From Zeimonas sp044507525 (GTDB lineage: Bacteria; Pseudomonadota; Gammaproteobacteria; Burkholderiales; Burkholderiaceae_E), in the NCBI GenBank assembly GCA_044507525.1, contig JBIQJM010000085.1, positions 1-14,405 of the forward strand: a DNA stretch of 14,405 bases, given 5' to 3'. Shown in pieces: positions 1-7,182 of this stretch (its first letter is position 1; every line of letters starts with the position of its first letter). The translations under genes and the position numbers were made by a program. Below the pieces are notes generated by a model. That model was not told the DNA's origin and did no database searches. It was given only the letters and a program-made list of their open reading frames with translations.

Positions 1-269
1 GGTTCACGCGGCGCGCCTTCGAGATCGGCCGGCAGTCGATCAAGCTCGAGCGCACTTTCGCCGGCCTCGTCGCGAAGGGAATCGGCCTGTGGATCGGCGT
101 GCAGGCCTTCATCAACATGGGCGTGAACACGGGGCTGCTGCCCACCAAGGGACTGACGCTGCCGCTGATGAGCTATGGCGGCAGCGGCATCCTCGTCAAC
201 TGCGTCGCGGTCGCGGTCCTTCTGCGGGTCGACTGGGAGAACCGGAAGCTGATGCGGGGTCTCGCGTGA
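1..269 (+). CDS. ftsW: FtsW, C-terminal end (partial; 5' end outside window)
   Basis: This is the last 88 codons of the septal peptidoglycan polymerase FtsW, a SEDS-family inner-membrane protein that polymerises lipid II with its partner FtsI. The reading frame enters at base 3 and ends at the TGA at 267-269. Visible family landmarks are a GRQS..LERTFAGLVAKGIG stretch, a hydrophobic segment, the GLLPTKGLTLPLMSYGGSG signature typical of the FtsW/RodA C-terminus, and a last membrane helix (ILVNCVAVAVLL) followed by a short basic cytoplasmic tail. The pairing with murG immediately downstream is the usual dcw order and supports FtsW rather than RodA. The stop overlaps the murG GTG start by 4 nt. 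Only the N-terminal part is missing, because of the window edge. Confidence 0.95.
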   Translation, partial: FTRRAFEIGRQSIKLERTFAGLVAKGIGLWIGVQAFINMGVNTGLLPTKGLTLPLMSYGGSGILVNCVAVAVLLRVDWENRKLMRGLA

Positions 270-1348
270 CCGGCCGAACCATCCTCATCATGGCCGGCGG
301 CACCGGCGGCCACGTGATGCCCGGGCTCGCCGTCGCCGCCGAGATGCGCGCGCGCAACTGGAGCGTCGTCTGGCTCGGCAACCCGGCCGGCATGGAGGCG
401 ACGCTCGTGCCGAAGCACGGCATTCCGATGCAGTGGGTGCGCGTCGGCGGCGTGCGCGGCAAGGGGCTCCTCACGCGGCTGCTGCTGCCGTTCACGCTGC
501 TGCGCGCCTTCGCGCAGAGCGTGCGCGCGCTGCGCACGACGCAGCCGGCGGTCGTGCTCGGCATGGGCGGCTACGTCGCCTTTCCCGGCGGCATGATGGC
601 TTCGCTGCTGAACCGTCCGCTCGTCGTGCACGAGCAGAACTCGGTCGCCGGCCTGACCAACCGGCTGCTGTCGCGCGTCGCCGACCTGGTGCTCGAAGGC
701 TTTCCGGGCACCCTGCCGGGCGCGCGCTTCTGCGGCAATCCGCTGCGTGCCGAGATGATCCGCGACGACGATCCCCTCGAGCGCTACGCGCGGCGCAGCG
801 GCCCGCTGCGCCTGCTCGTCGTCGGCGGCAGCCTCGGCGCGCAGGTGCTCAACGAGGTCGTGCCGCAGGCGATCGCCGCGATGCCCGAAGCGGTGCGTCC
901 GCAGGTCGTGCACCAGAGCGGACGCGGCCGGCGCGATGCGCTCGAGGCGCGCTACCGCGAGCTCGGGCTTGCCGCGCACGTCGTCGAGTTCGTCGACGAC
1001 ATGGCGGGTGCCTACGAATGGGCCGACCTGCTGGTCTGCCGCTCGGGAGCGATGACGATCGCCGAGATCGCGGCGGCCGGCGTGGCGAGCCTGCTGGTGC
1101 CCTTTCCGCACGCGGTCGACGACCACCAGACCGGCAATGCGCGTTTCCTGGCGGACGAGGAGGCAGCGCTGCTCGTTCCGCAGGCGCAGCTCGACGCGGC
1201 CTCGCTCGCGCAGCGGCTCGCGTCGCTCGACCGCGTCGCGCTGGCGCGGATGGCAGCCCGTGCACGCGCGCTCGCGCGCACGGACGCGACGCGCCGCGTC
1301 GCCGATTCCTGCGAGGAGGCCGCGCGCCTGCGCGGCGTGCACGCATGA
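266..1348 (+). CDS. murG: MurG, lipid II-forming N-acetylglucosaminyltransferase
   Basis: MurG is a GT-B fold peripheral membrane enzyme that moves GlcNAc from UDP-GlcNAc to lipid I, giving lipid II on the cytoplasmic face. The 360-residue product is the normal length. The N-terminal domain carries the GGTGGH loop (residues 11-16) and the VVHEQNSVAGLTNRLL region (about 120-135). The C-terminal nucleotide-sugar domain carries GGSLGA (187-192), CRSGAMTIAE (258-267) and the donor-site stretch PFPHAVDDHQTGNA (279-292). The open frame extends upstream to base 89, but that part lies inside ftsW and has no family similarity. The GTG at 266 puts ILIMAGGTGGH at the usual distance from the N-terminus and forms a GTGA overlap with the ftsW stop. 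All key motifs are intact. Confidence 0.97.
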   Translation: MTGRTILIMAGGTGGHVMPGLAVAAEMRARNWSVVWLGNPAGMEATLVPKHGIPMQWVRVGGVRGKGLLTRLLLPFTLLRAFAQSVRALRTTQPAVVLGMGGYVAFPGGMMASLLNRPLVVHEQNSVAGLTNRLLSRVADLVLEGFPGTLPGARFCGNPLRAEMIRDDDPLERYARRSGPLRLLVVGGSLGAQVLNEVVPQAIAAMPEAVRPQVVHQSGRGRRDALEARYRELGLAAHVVEFVDDMAGAYEWADLLVCRSGAMTIAEIAAAGVASLLVPFPHAVDDHQTGNARFLADEEAALLVPQAQLDAASLAQRLASLDRVALARMAARARALARTDATRRVADSCEEAARLRGVHA

Positions 1349-2742
1349 AGCATCGCGTCAAGCACATCCATTTCGTCGGCATCGGCGGCTCGGGCATGAG
1401 CGGCATCGCCGAAGTGCTGCTGAACCTCGGCTACCGGATCAGCGGCTCGGACGTCGCCGCGGGGGCGACGACGCGCCGTCTCGAGGCGCTCGGCGCCACG
1501 GTGTGCAGCGGGCACGAGGCGGCGAACATCGACGGTGCCGACTGTGTCGTCGTGTCCACCGCGGTGCGCGGCGACAATCCGGAGGTGATCGCCGCCCGCC
1601 AGCGGCAGGTGCCGATCGTGCCGCGCGCGATGATGCTCGCCGAGCTGATGCGCCTGAAGCGCGGGATCGCGATCGCCGGCACGCACGGCAAGACGACGAC
1701 GACGAGCCTGGTCGCTTCGGTGCTCGCCGCAGGCGGCCTCGACCCCACCTTCGTGATCGGCGGGCGCCTGAACAGCGCCGGCGCCAACGCGCGGCTCGGC
1801 GCCGGCGAGTACATCGTCGTCGAGGCCGACGAGTCGGACGCCTCGTTCCTGAACCTGTCGCCGATGATCGCCGTCATCACGAACATCGACGCCGATCACA
1901 TGGAGACCTACGGCCACGACTTCGCGCGCCTGCGCCAGGCCTTCGTCGAGTTCACCCAGCGGCTGCCGTTCTACGGCGCGGCGGTGCTGTGCCTCGACGA
2001 CGCGCACGTGCGCGAGATCGTGCCTTTCGTCTCGCGCCCCGTGCTCGGCTACGGGCTCGCCGACGACGCGCAGGTCCGTGCGGTCGACGTGCGCGCCGAA
2101 GGCGCGCAGATGCACTTCACCGTGCTGCGCCCCGACGCCGCGCCGCTGCCCGTCGTGCTGAACGCGCCCGGACTGCACAACGTGCGCAATGCGCTCGCCG
2201 CGATCGCCGTCGCCGACGAACTCGACGTCGGCGACGAAGCGATCCGTACCGCGCTGGCGCAGTTCACCGGCGTCGGGCGGCGCTTCCAGTCGTACGGCGC
2301 GGTCGCGGTACCCGCCGCCCACGGGGGCGGGCGCTTCACGCTGATCGACGACTACGGCCACCACCCGGCCGAGATGGACGCGACGCTCGCTGCCGCGCGC
2401 GGCGCCTTCCCCGGCCGTCGCATCGTGCTCGCGTTCCAGCCCCACCGCTACACGCGCACGCGCGACCTCTTCGAGGACTTCGTGCGCGTGCTTTCGGGCG
2501 CCGACGCGCTGCTGCTCGCCGAGGTCTATCCGGCGGGCGAGGCGCCGATCGTCGCCGCCGACGGGCGGTCGCTCGCGCGCGCGCTTCGCGTCGCGGGCAA
2601 GGTCGAGCCGGTCTTCGTCGACGACATCGCCGCGATGCCGCGGGCGATCCTCGACGCCGCCCGCGACGGCGACGTCGTCCTCACGATGGGCGCCGGATCG
2701 ATCGGCTCGGTCCCCCAATCGATCGCGGAGATGCAACCATGA
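1345..2742 (+). CDS. murC: MurC, UDP-N-acetylmuramate--L-alanine ligase
   Basis: MurC is the cytoplasmic ATP-dependent ligase that adds L-alanine to UDP-MurNAc, the first step of the stem peptide. The 465-residue product is of normal length with three Mur-ligase domains. The first is an N-terminal UDP-binding Rossmann region with GIGGSGMSG (12-20). The second is a central ATPase domain with the P-loop GTHGKTT (112-118), the acidic EADESD stretch (160-165) and NIDADHMETY (180-189). The third is a C-terminal domain with GVGRRF (309-314), DDYGHHP (335-341) and FQPHRYTRT (364-372). The ATG at 1345 overlaps the murG TGA (ATGA). No Shine-Dalgarno sits at normal spacing, so translation is probably coupled to murG termination. 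The much longer open frame upstream is a shadow inside murG. GIGGSGMSG separates it from MurD, MurE and MurF. Confidence 0.97.
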   Translation: MKHRVKHIHFVGIGGSGMSGIAEVLLNLGYRISGSDVAAGATTRRLEALGATVCSGHEAANIDGADCVVVSTAVRGDNPEVIAARQRQVPIVPRAMMLAELMRLKRGIAIAGTHGKTTTTSLVASVLAAGGLDPTFVIGGRLNSAGANARLGAGEYIVVEADESDASFLNLSPMIAVITNIDADHMETYGHDFARLRQAFVEFTQRLPFYGAAVLCLDDAHVREIVPFVSRPVLGYGLADDAQVRAVDVRAEGAQMHFTVLRPDAAPLPVVLNAPGLHNVRNALAAIAVADELDVGDEAIRTALAQFTGVGRRFQSYGAVAVPAAHGGGRFTLIDDYGHHPAEMDATLAAARGAFPGRRIVLAFQPHRYTRTRDLFEDFVRVLSGADALLLAEVYPAGEAPIVAADGRSLARALRVAGKVEPVFVDDIAAMPRAILDAARDGDVVLTMGAGSIGSVPQSIAEMQP

Positions 2743-3698
2743 ACACGCTCCCGGATCCGAAGTCGATGGGCAAGGTGGCCGTGCTGTGCGGCGGCCGCTC
2801 GGCCGAGAGCGACGTCTCGCGGATGTCGGGCGCCGGCGTGCTGGCGGCGCTGCGATCGTCGGGCGTCGACGCACACGCGTTCGACCCGGCGCAGCGCCCG
2901 CTCGACGACCTCGTGCGCGAGGGCTTCGCGCGCGCGTTCATCGCGCTGCACGGCCGCTACGGCGAGGACGGCACCGTCCAGGGTGCGCTCGAGCTGCTCG
3001 GCATCCCGTACACGGGCAGCGGCGTGATGGCCTCGGCGATCGCGATGGACAAGGTCTACGCGAAGCGCATCTGGATGACGCACGGGTTGCGCACGCCCGA
3101 CTTCGTCCTCGCGCGTTCGGCCGGCGACGTCGCCGACGCGGTGGCCCGGCTCGGCCTGCCGATGGCGGTCAAGCCCAGCCGCGAAGGATCGACGATCGGT
3201 TTCACGAAGCTGCTCTCGGCGGACGAGGCCGCCGCCGCCTTCGACGCGGCGCGCGCGCACGACGTCGACGTGCTCTGCGAGGAGTTCGTCGACGGGCGCG
3301 AGCTCACGGTGGCGGTGCTGGGCAGCGGCGACGAGGCGCGCGCGCTGCCGGTCATCGAGATCGTCGCGCCCGGCGGCAACTACGACTACCAGAACAAGTA
3401 CTTCACCGACGACACGCGCTACCTCTGCCCCGCGCCGCTGGAAGCGGCGCTGGCCGCTTCGATCGGCGAACTCGCCCTGGCCGCCTATCGCGCAGTGGGC
3501 TGCGAGGGCTGGGGCCGCGTCGACGTCATGCTGCGCAAGGGCGACGACGCGCCCTACCTGCTCGAGGTCAACACCTCGCCCGGCATGACCGGGCACTCGC
3601 TGGTGCCGATGGCGGCCCGCGCGGTCGGCATCTCCTACGAGGCGCTGTGCCTTCGCATCCTCGCGTCGGCGAGCCTGAAGATCGGAGGGCGCGCTTGA
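2739..3698 (+). CDS. ddl: D-alanine--D-alanine ligase (DdlB type)
   Basis: This ATP-grasp ligase makes the D-Ala-D-Ala dipeptide that MurF adds to the peptidoglycan precursor. The 319-residue product is of normal length. Visible motifs are GGRSAESDVS (18-27, with Glu23 in the first D-Ala site), HGRYGEDG (71-78), KPSREGSTIG (145-154) and YDYQNKYFTDDT (215-226). GRVDVM (259-264) and EVNTSPGMTGHS (276-287) follow, with the Mg-binding Glu276 and Asn278. The omega-loop keeps tyrosine (Tyr221) where D-lactate ligases carry phenylalanine, which points to ordinary D-Ala-D-Ala specificity. The ATG at 2739 overlaps the murC stop (ATGA) and has GGAG at 2727-2730, eight bases upstream. A second ATG, at codon 10, is a less likely start. 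Its position inside the dcw cluster argues for the DdlB paralogue. Confidence 0.96.
   Translation: MNTLPDPKSMGKVAVLCGGRSAESDVSRMSGAGVLAALRSSGVDAHAFDPAQRPLDDLVREGFARAFIALHGRYGEDGTVQGALELLGIPYTGSGVMASAIAMDKVYAKRIWMTHGLRTPDFVLARSAGDVADAVARLGLPMAVKPSREGSTIGFTKLLSADEAAAAFDAARAHDVDVLCEEFVDGRELTVAVLGSGDEARALPVIEIVAPGGNYDYQNKYFTDDTRYLCPAPLEAALAASIGELALAAYRAVGCEGWGRVDVMLRKGDDAPYLLEVNTSPGMTGHSLVPMAARAVGISYEALCLRILASASLKIGGRA
3684..3689 (+). promoter_or_regulatory. Shine-Dalgarno that decides the ftsQ TTG start
   Basis: GGAGGG lies within the last codons of ddl, five bases before the TTG at 3695. It is the best ribosome-binding match in the ftsW-ftsQ block and supports initiation at the rare TTG codon overlapping the ddl stop. 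Confidence 0.7.
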
Positions 3699-4531
3699 GC
3701 AGCCTGTGGCACGACGCGCGCGCGCTGAACGCGCTGGCCAACGCGCTGTTCGCCGCGACGCTGCTCGCGTCGCTGACCGCGGGGGCGTGGTGGGTCTCGC
3801 AGCGCCCGTTGTTCACCCTCTCGCACGTGCGCATCGCGCCGGCCGAGGGGCACGAGCTGCAGCGCGTGTCGTCGGCGCAGCTGCGCTCGGCCGTCGCGCG
3901 CGAGGTCAGCGGCAACTTCTTCGCCGTGAACCTCGACGCGGTGCGCTCGATCTTCGAGTCGGTCCCCTGGGTGCGCCGGGCCGGCGTGCGCCGCGTCTGG
4001 CCCGACGGCCTCGAGGTGTCGATCGAGGAGCATCGCGCGCTCGCGCTGTGGGGCGACGGACGCATCGTCAACACCTTCGGCGAGCTCTTCGTCGCCAACC
4101 TGGCGGAAGCCGAGGAAGACGGTCCGCTGCCCGAGTTCTCCGGACCCGACGGCACCGTGCGCCAGGTGGCGCGCCGCTACGCCGAGCTGCGCGAAGCGGT
4201 CGCCGCGCTCGACGTCCAGCCCGAATCGGTCTCGCTGTCGGCGCGCCACGCGTGGACGCTGCGGCTGGACGACGGCACGACGCTGCTGCTCGGGCGCGAC
4301 CAGGGCATCCCGGTGGAGCGACGCATCGCGCGCTGGGTGCAGACCTGGCCGGTCGTCGTCGCGACGCTCGAGCGCCGCGCGGAAGTCGTCGACCTGCGGT
4401 ACCCGAACGGCTTCGCGATCCGCTCGCTCGCGCGCCTCGACTCCCGGGCCGAGGACTCCGAATCGATCCACCCGGCCGCGCATGCCGCGCGGCCCCGCGC
4501 CCGAGACGGGCGCCAGCACGACCTGCGATAA
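3695..4531 (+). CDS. ftsQ: FtsQ, divisome membrane protein (TTG start)
   Basis: FtsQ is a bitopic inner-membrane protein that recruits FtsB/FtsL and links early and late divisome proteins. The 278-residue product has a short cytoplasmic N-terminus and one transmembrane helix at about residues 13-35. A POTRA domain follows at about 40-112 (TLSHVRI...GNFFAVNLDAVRS...PWVRRAGVRRVWPDGLEVSIEEHRALALWG). The C-terminal beta domain ends in DLRYPNGFAI (233-242), a typical FtsQ motif. The last 30 or so residues are polar and rich in Arg and His, probably disordered. The start is a TTG overlapping the ddl stop (TTGA), chosen because it gives the expected N-terminus and has GGAGGG five bases upstream. The weak start codon is plausible for a low-copy protein. 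Identity also rests on its position between ddl and ftsA. Confidence 0.94.
   Translation: MSSLWHDARALNALANALFAATLLASLTAGAWWVSQRPLFTLSHVRIAPAEGHELQRVSSAQLRSAVAREVSGNFFAVNLDAVRSIFESVPWVRRAGVRRVWPDGLEVSIEEHRALALWGDGRIVNTFGELFVANLAEAEEDGPLPEFSGPDGTVRQVARRYAELREAVAALDVQPESVSLSARHAWTLRLDDGTTLLLGRDQGIPVERRIARWVQTWPVVVATLERRAEVVDLRYPNGFAIRSLARLDSRAEDSESIHPAAHAARPRARDGRQHDLR
4474..4494 (+). repeat. 8-bp inverted repeat in the ftsQ 3' end
   Basis: GGCCGCGC (4474-4481) pairs perfectly with GCGCGGCC (4487-4494) across a 5-nt loop (ATGCC). It lies in the codons for the disordered FtsQ tail, about 40 nt before the ftsA start. It could form an RNA hairpin near the ftsA initiation region, but such short GC stems also arise by chance in DNA of this composition. 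Confidence 0.4.
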
Positions 4532-4534
4532 CAA

Positions 4535-5767
4535 ATGACCAGAGACGCGAAGGACCTGATCGTCGGACTCGACATCGGCACGTCGAAGATCGTCGCGATC
4601 GTCGCCGAGATGAGGCCCGACGGCCACTACGAGATCGTCGGTCTCGGTCAGCACGACTCGCGCGGGCTGAAGAAGGGCGTGGTCGTCAACATCGAATCGA
4701 CGGTCGCGTCGATCCAGCACGCGCTCGAGGAAGCCGAGCTGATGGCCGACTGCAAGATCCGCACGGTCTACACGGGGATCGCCGGCAGCCACATCCGCAG
4801 CTTCAACTCCAGCGGCATGGTGGCGATCAAGGACAAGGAGGTCACCGAGGCCGACATGGCCCGCGTGATCGAGACCGCCAAGGCGGTGAACATCCCCACC
4901 GACCAGCAGATCCTGCACGTGCTCGCGCAGGAATTCATCATCGACGGCCAGGAGGACATCCGCGAGCCGATCGGCATGAGCGGCGTGCGCCTCGAGGTGA
5001 AGGTGCACATCGTCACCGGCGCGGTGTCGGCCGCGCAGAACATCGTCAAGTGCGTGCGCCGCTGCGGGCTCGAGGTGAACGACCTGATGCTGCAGCCGCT
5101 CGCCTCGAGCATGGCGATCCTCACGCAGGACGAGAAGGAACTGGGCGTCGCGCTGGTCGACGTCGGCGGCGGCACGACCGACATCGCGATCTTCACCGGC
5201 GGCGCGATCCGGCACACGGCGGTGATTCCGATCGCCGGCGACCAGATCACCAACGACATCGCGATGGCGCTGCGCACGCCGACGCTCGAGGCCGACGACA
5301 TCAAGCTGCGCTACGGCATCGCCAAGCAGGTGCTCGCCGACCCGAACGAGAAGATCGAGGTGCCGGGCCTGGGCGAGCGGGCGCCGCGCACGCTGTCGCG
5401 CCAGGCGCTCGCCGCCGTGATCGAGCCGCGCATCGAGGAGCTCTTCTCGCTCGTGCACCAGGTGATCCGCGAGTCGGGCTACGAGGAGCTGCTCTCGTCG
5501 GGCGTCGTGCTCACCGGAGGCACGTCGCTGCTGCCCGGCATGGTCGAGCTCGCCGAGGACATCTTCCTGAAGCCGGTGCGCATCGGCATGCCGGCATACA
5601 CCGGCGGGCTCGCCGACGTCGTGCGCTCGCCGCGCTATTCGACGGCGGTCGGGCTGCTCGAGGAGGCGCGCCTGCAACGCCTGCGCGGCCGCAAGGTCGC
5701 CGAGCAGTCGGGTTCGTTCAAGGAAACGCTGCGAAGGATGAAGGAGTGGTTCCTCGGCAATTTCTGA
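4535..5767 (+). CDS. ftsA: FtsA, actin-like membrane anchor of the Z ring
   Basis: FtsA is an actin-fold ATP-binding protein that tethers FtsZ filaments to the inner membrane and recruits later divisome proteins. The product has 410 residues, normal for the family. ATP-site motifs are GLDIGTSK (11-18), VDVGGGTTDIAIF (208-220) and VVLTGGTSLLPGM (324-336). The 1C subdomain lies at roughly 84-165, as expected of FtsA rather than MreB. The extreme C-terminus ETLRRMKEWFLGNF is the amphipathic membrane-targeting helix. The ATG lies three bases after the ftsQ TAA in an A-rich patch. I see no Shine-Dalgarno at usable spacing, so translation probably depends on ribosomes finishing ftsQ. That would keep FtsA well below FtsZ, which has its own ribosome-binding site. 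Confidence 0.97.
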   Translation: MTRDAKDLIVGLDIGTSKIVAIVAEMRPDGHYEIVGLGQHDSRGLKKGVVVNIESTVASIQHALEEAELMADCKIRTVYTGIAGSHIRSFNSSGMVAIKDKEVTEADMARVIETAKAVNIPTDQQILHVLAQEFIIDGQEDIREPIGMSGVRLEVKVHIVTGAVSAAQNIVKCVRRCGLEVNDLMLQPLASSMAILTQDEKELGVALVDVGGGTTDIAIFTGGAIRHTAVIPIAGDQITNDIAMALRTPTLEADDIKLRYGIAKQVLADPNEKIEVPGLGERAPRTLSRQALAAVIEPRIEELFSLVHQVIRESGYEELLSSGVVLTGGTSLLPGMVELAEDIFLKPVRIGMPAYTGGLADVVRSPRYSTAVGLLEEARLQRLRGRKVAEQSGSFKETLRRMKEWFLGNF

Positions 5768-5828
5768 ATTCCGTTCACGTCTCGAAGAAGAAGCCTTTCA
5801 CAACCAAGAATCGTCGTTTTCATTCACC

Positions 5829-5849
5829 GGGAAGGGTCGACGTCTTCCC
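5829..5849 (+). promoter_or_regulatory. Hairpin in the ftsA-ftsZ intergenic leader
   Basis: The 103-nt ftsA-ftsZ gap (5768-5870) is visibly richer in A and T than its surroundings. It contains GGGAAG (5829-5834) paired with CTTCCC (5844-5849) around a 9-nt loop that itself holds the palindrome GTCGAC (5836-5841). No T-run follows, so it is not an obvious terminator. It sits just upstream of the ftsZ ribosome-binding site and could modulate ftsZ translation or be a protein-binding site. TTCACA at 5797-5802 resembles a -35 box, but no good -10 partner is visible. Confidence 0.4.
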
Positions 5850-5857
5850 ACCGTCCT

Positions 5858-5866
5858 GGAGAAAAG
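5858..5866 (+). promoter_or_regulatory. ftsZ ribosome-binding site
   Basis: GGAGAAAAG, with GGAG nine bases before the ATG at 5871. It gives ftsZ independent initiation, unlike ftsA, in keeping with the need for more FtsZ than FtsA. Confidence 0.65.
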
Positions 5867-5870
5867 CACC

Positions 5871-7031
5871 ATGAGTTTCGAACTGATCGAGCAGGAAGTC
5901 GAAGGCGCCGTCATCAAGGTGATCGGCGTCGGCGGCGCCGGCGGCAACGCCGTCAATCACATGATCAACCGCGACGTGCAGGGCGTCGAGTTCATCGCGG
6001 TCAACACCGACAAGCAGGCGCTGCGCCGTTCGCTCGCCGAGCACACCATCCAGCTCGGCGAGATGGGCCTGGGCGCCGGCGCACGGCCGGAGGCGGGTCG
6101 CGCCGCGGCCGAGGCGATGCGCAGCGAGATCCGCGCGGCGCTCGAGGGCTCGAACATGGTGTTCCTGACCGCCGGCATGGGCAAGGGAACGGGTACCGGC
6201 GCTTCGCCGGTCGTCGCCGAGATCGCGAAGGAGATGGGCATCCTCACGGTGGGGGTCGTCACCAAGCCCTTCGACTTCGAGGGCGCCAAGAAGCTGCAGA
6301 TCGCCGAGAACGGCATCGAGCAGATGGTCGAGCACGTCGATTCGCTGATCGTCGTGCTGAACCAGAAGCTGTTCGAGGTGATGGACGACGACGCGAGCCT
6401 CGAGGACGCCTTCAAGCGCGCCGACGACGTGCTGCACAACGCCGTCGCCGGCATCGCCGAGATCATCAACGTGCCGGGCCTGGTCAACGTCGACTTCGCC
6501 GACGTGAAGACGGTGATGGGCGAGCAGGGCAAGGCGATGATGGGCATCGGCGAATCGTCGGGGCTCGACCGTGCGCGCATCGCCGCCGAGCAGGCGGTGT
6601 CGTCGCCGCTGCTCGACGGCGTCGACCTGCAGGGCGCGCGCGGCGTCATCGTCAACATCACCGCCGGGCGCAGCCTGAAGCTGAAGGAGACGAACGACGT
6701 GATCAACACGATCAAGGCGTTCTGCGCCGACGACGCGACGATCATCCACGGCACCGTCTTCGACGAGAACATGGGCGATCGCCTGCGCGTCACCGTCGTC
6801 GCCACCGGCATCGGCCGCCGCCCGGCCAAGCCGATGCTGGTGCCGCAGACGCAGATGCGCACCGGCACGCACGACGCTGCACCGCTGCAGCAGCCGAACT
6901 ACGAGCAGTTCGAGCAGCCCACCGTCTGGCGCAGCCCCCGCGCCTCCGCCGCGGCGCAGGTCCAGGCGCTCGAGGACAGCGGCGTGGAGCGCTTCGACAT
7001 CCCTGCCTTCCTGCGCAAGCAGGCCGACTGA
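5871..7031 (+). CDS. ftsZ: FtsZ, tubulin-like cell-division GTPase (unusual Lys in GTP signature)
   Basis: FtsZ polymerises into the cytoplasmic Z ring that organises septation. The 386-residue product is of normal length. The GTPase domain opens with IKVIGVGGAGGNAVNHM (15-31, nucleotide loop), followed by NTDKQAL (45-51) and GLGAGARPEAGR (66-77). The tubulin signature region reads GMGKGTGTGASP (102-113). The T7 synergy loop NVDFADVKTVM is intact, with the catalytic-type aspartates. A short variable linker leads to the conserved C-terminal peptide DIPAFLRKQAD, which binds FtsA and other partners. The oddity is Lys105 (AAG, 6183-6185), where E. coli has Gly106 in GGGTGTG; a Ser also replaces the usual Ala before the Pro. 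The gene has its own leader and ribosome site and is followed by a hairpin terminator. Identity is certain; the effect of the lysine is unknown. Confidence 0.98.
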   Translation: MSFELIEQEVEGAVIKVIGVGGAGGNAVNHMINRDVQGVEFIAVNTDKQALRRSLAEHTIQLGEMGLGAGARPEAGRAAAEAMRSEIRAALEGSNMVFLTAGMGKGTGTGASPVVAEIAKEMGILTVGVVTKPFDFEGAKKLQIAENGIEQMVEHVDSLIVVLNQKLFEVMDDDASLEDAFKRADDVLHNAVAGIAEIINVPGLVNVDFADVKTVMGEQGKAMMGIGESSGLDRARIAAEQAVSSPLLDGVDLQGARGVIVNITAGRSLKLKETNDVINTIKAFCADDATIIHGTVFDENMGDRLRVTVVATGIGRRPAKPMLVPQTQMRTGTHDAAPLQQPNYEQFEQPTVWRSPRASAAAQVQALEDSGVERFDIPAFLRKQAD

Positions 7032-7045
7032 GGCCGGCGGGAAGC

Positions 7046-7071
7046 GGGAAGGCCTGCAGGCGGGCCTTCCC
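7046..7071 (+). terminator. Probable terminator after ftsZ
   Basis: GGGAAGGCC (7046-7054) pairs perfectly with GGCCTTCCC (7063-7071) around an 8-nt loop, starting 15 bases after the ftsZ stop. The tail is a long pyrimidine run (C and T mixed) rather than pure T. This suggests a factor-independent or mixed terminator closing the dcw transcript. The palindrome CCTGCAGG (7053-7060) offers an alternative inner fold. Confidence 0.65.
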
Positions 7072-7120
7072 CTTCCCCTTCCGTTCTCCCCTCCGTCCGG
7101 CGCAGGCAGCCGGGGTCCCT

Positions 7121-7126
7121 TAAAAT
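7121..7126 (+). promoter_or_regulatory. Candidate -10 box for the peroxiredoxin gene
   Basis: TAAAAT matches the sigma-70 -10 consensus at five of six positions and is one of very few A/T-rich hexamers in the region. It lies between the ftsZ terminator and the gene starting at 7183, which is where a promoter is expected. No convincing -35 is visible 16-18 bases upstream. Confidence 0.4.
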
Positions 7127-7166
7127 GACAGGTTCCCCGCTTGCACCACCGGCGCGCAGCGCAGAC

Positions 7167-7173
7167 AAGGAGG
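7167..7173 (+). promoter_or_regulatory. Strong Shine-Dalgarno of the peroxiredoxin gene
   Basis: AAGGAGG, a full-length anti-16S match, lies nine bases before the ATG at 7183. It selects this start over the in-frame TTG at 7141 and is the strongest ribosome site in the window, suggesting high expression. Confidence 0.75.
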
Positions 7174-7182
7174 CGCACTCAG

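Noticed and set aside
3635..5677. Minus-strand 680-codon open frame opposite ftsQ/ftsA
   Set aside because: Its translation is repetitive and rich in Arg, Asp, His and Val, with no recognisable motif. It is an antisense shadow of genes with clear identity.
5797..5825. Sigma-70 promoter for ftsZ using TTCACA as -35
   Set aside because: The best partner at 16-17 bases spacing (TTCATT or TCATTC) matches the -10 consensus at no more than three positions, so I do not annotate a promoter.
7141..7182. In-frame TTG giving a 14-residue extension of the peroxiredoxin
   Set aside because: The perfect AAGGAGG at 7167-7173 would lie inside that extension and points to the ATG at 7183.
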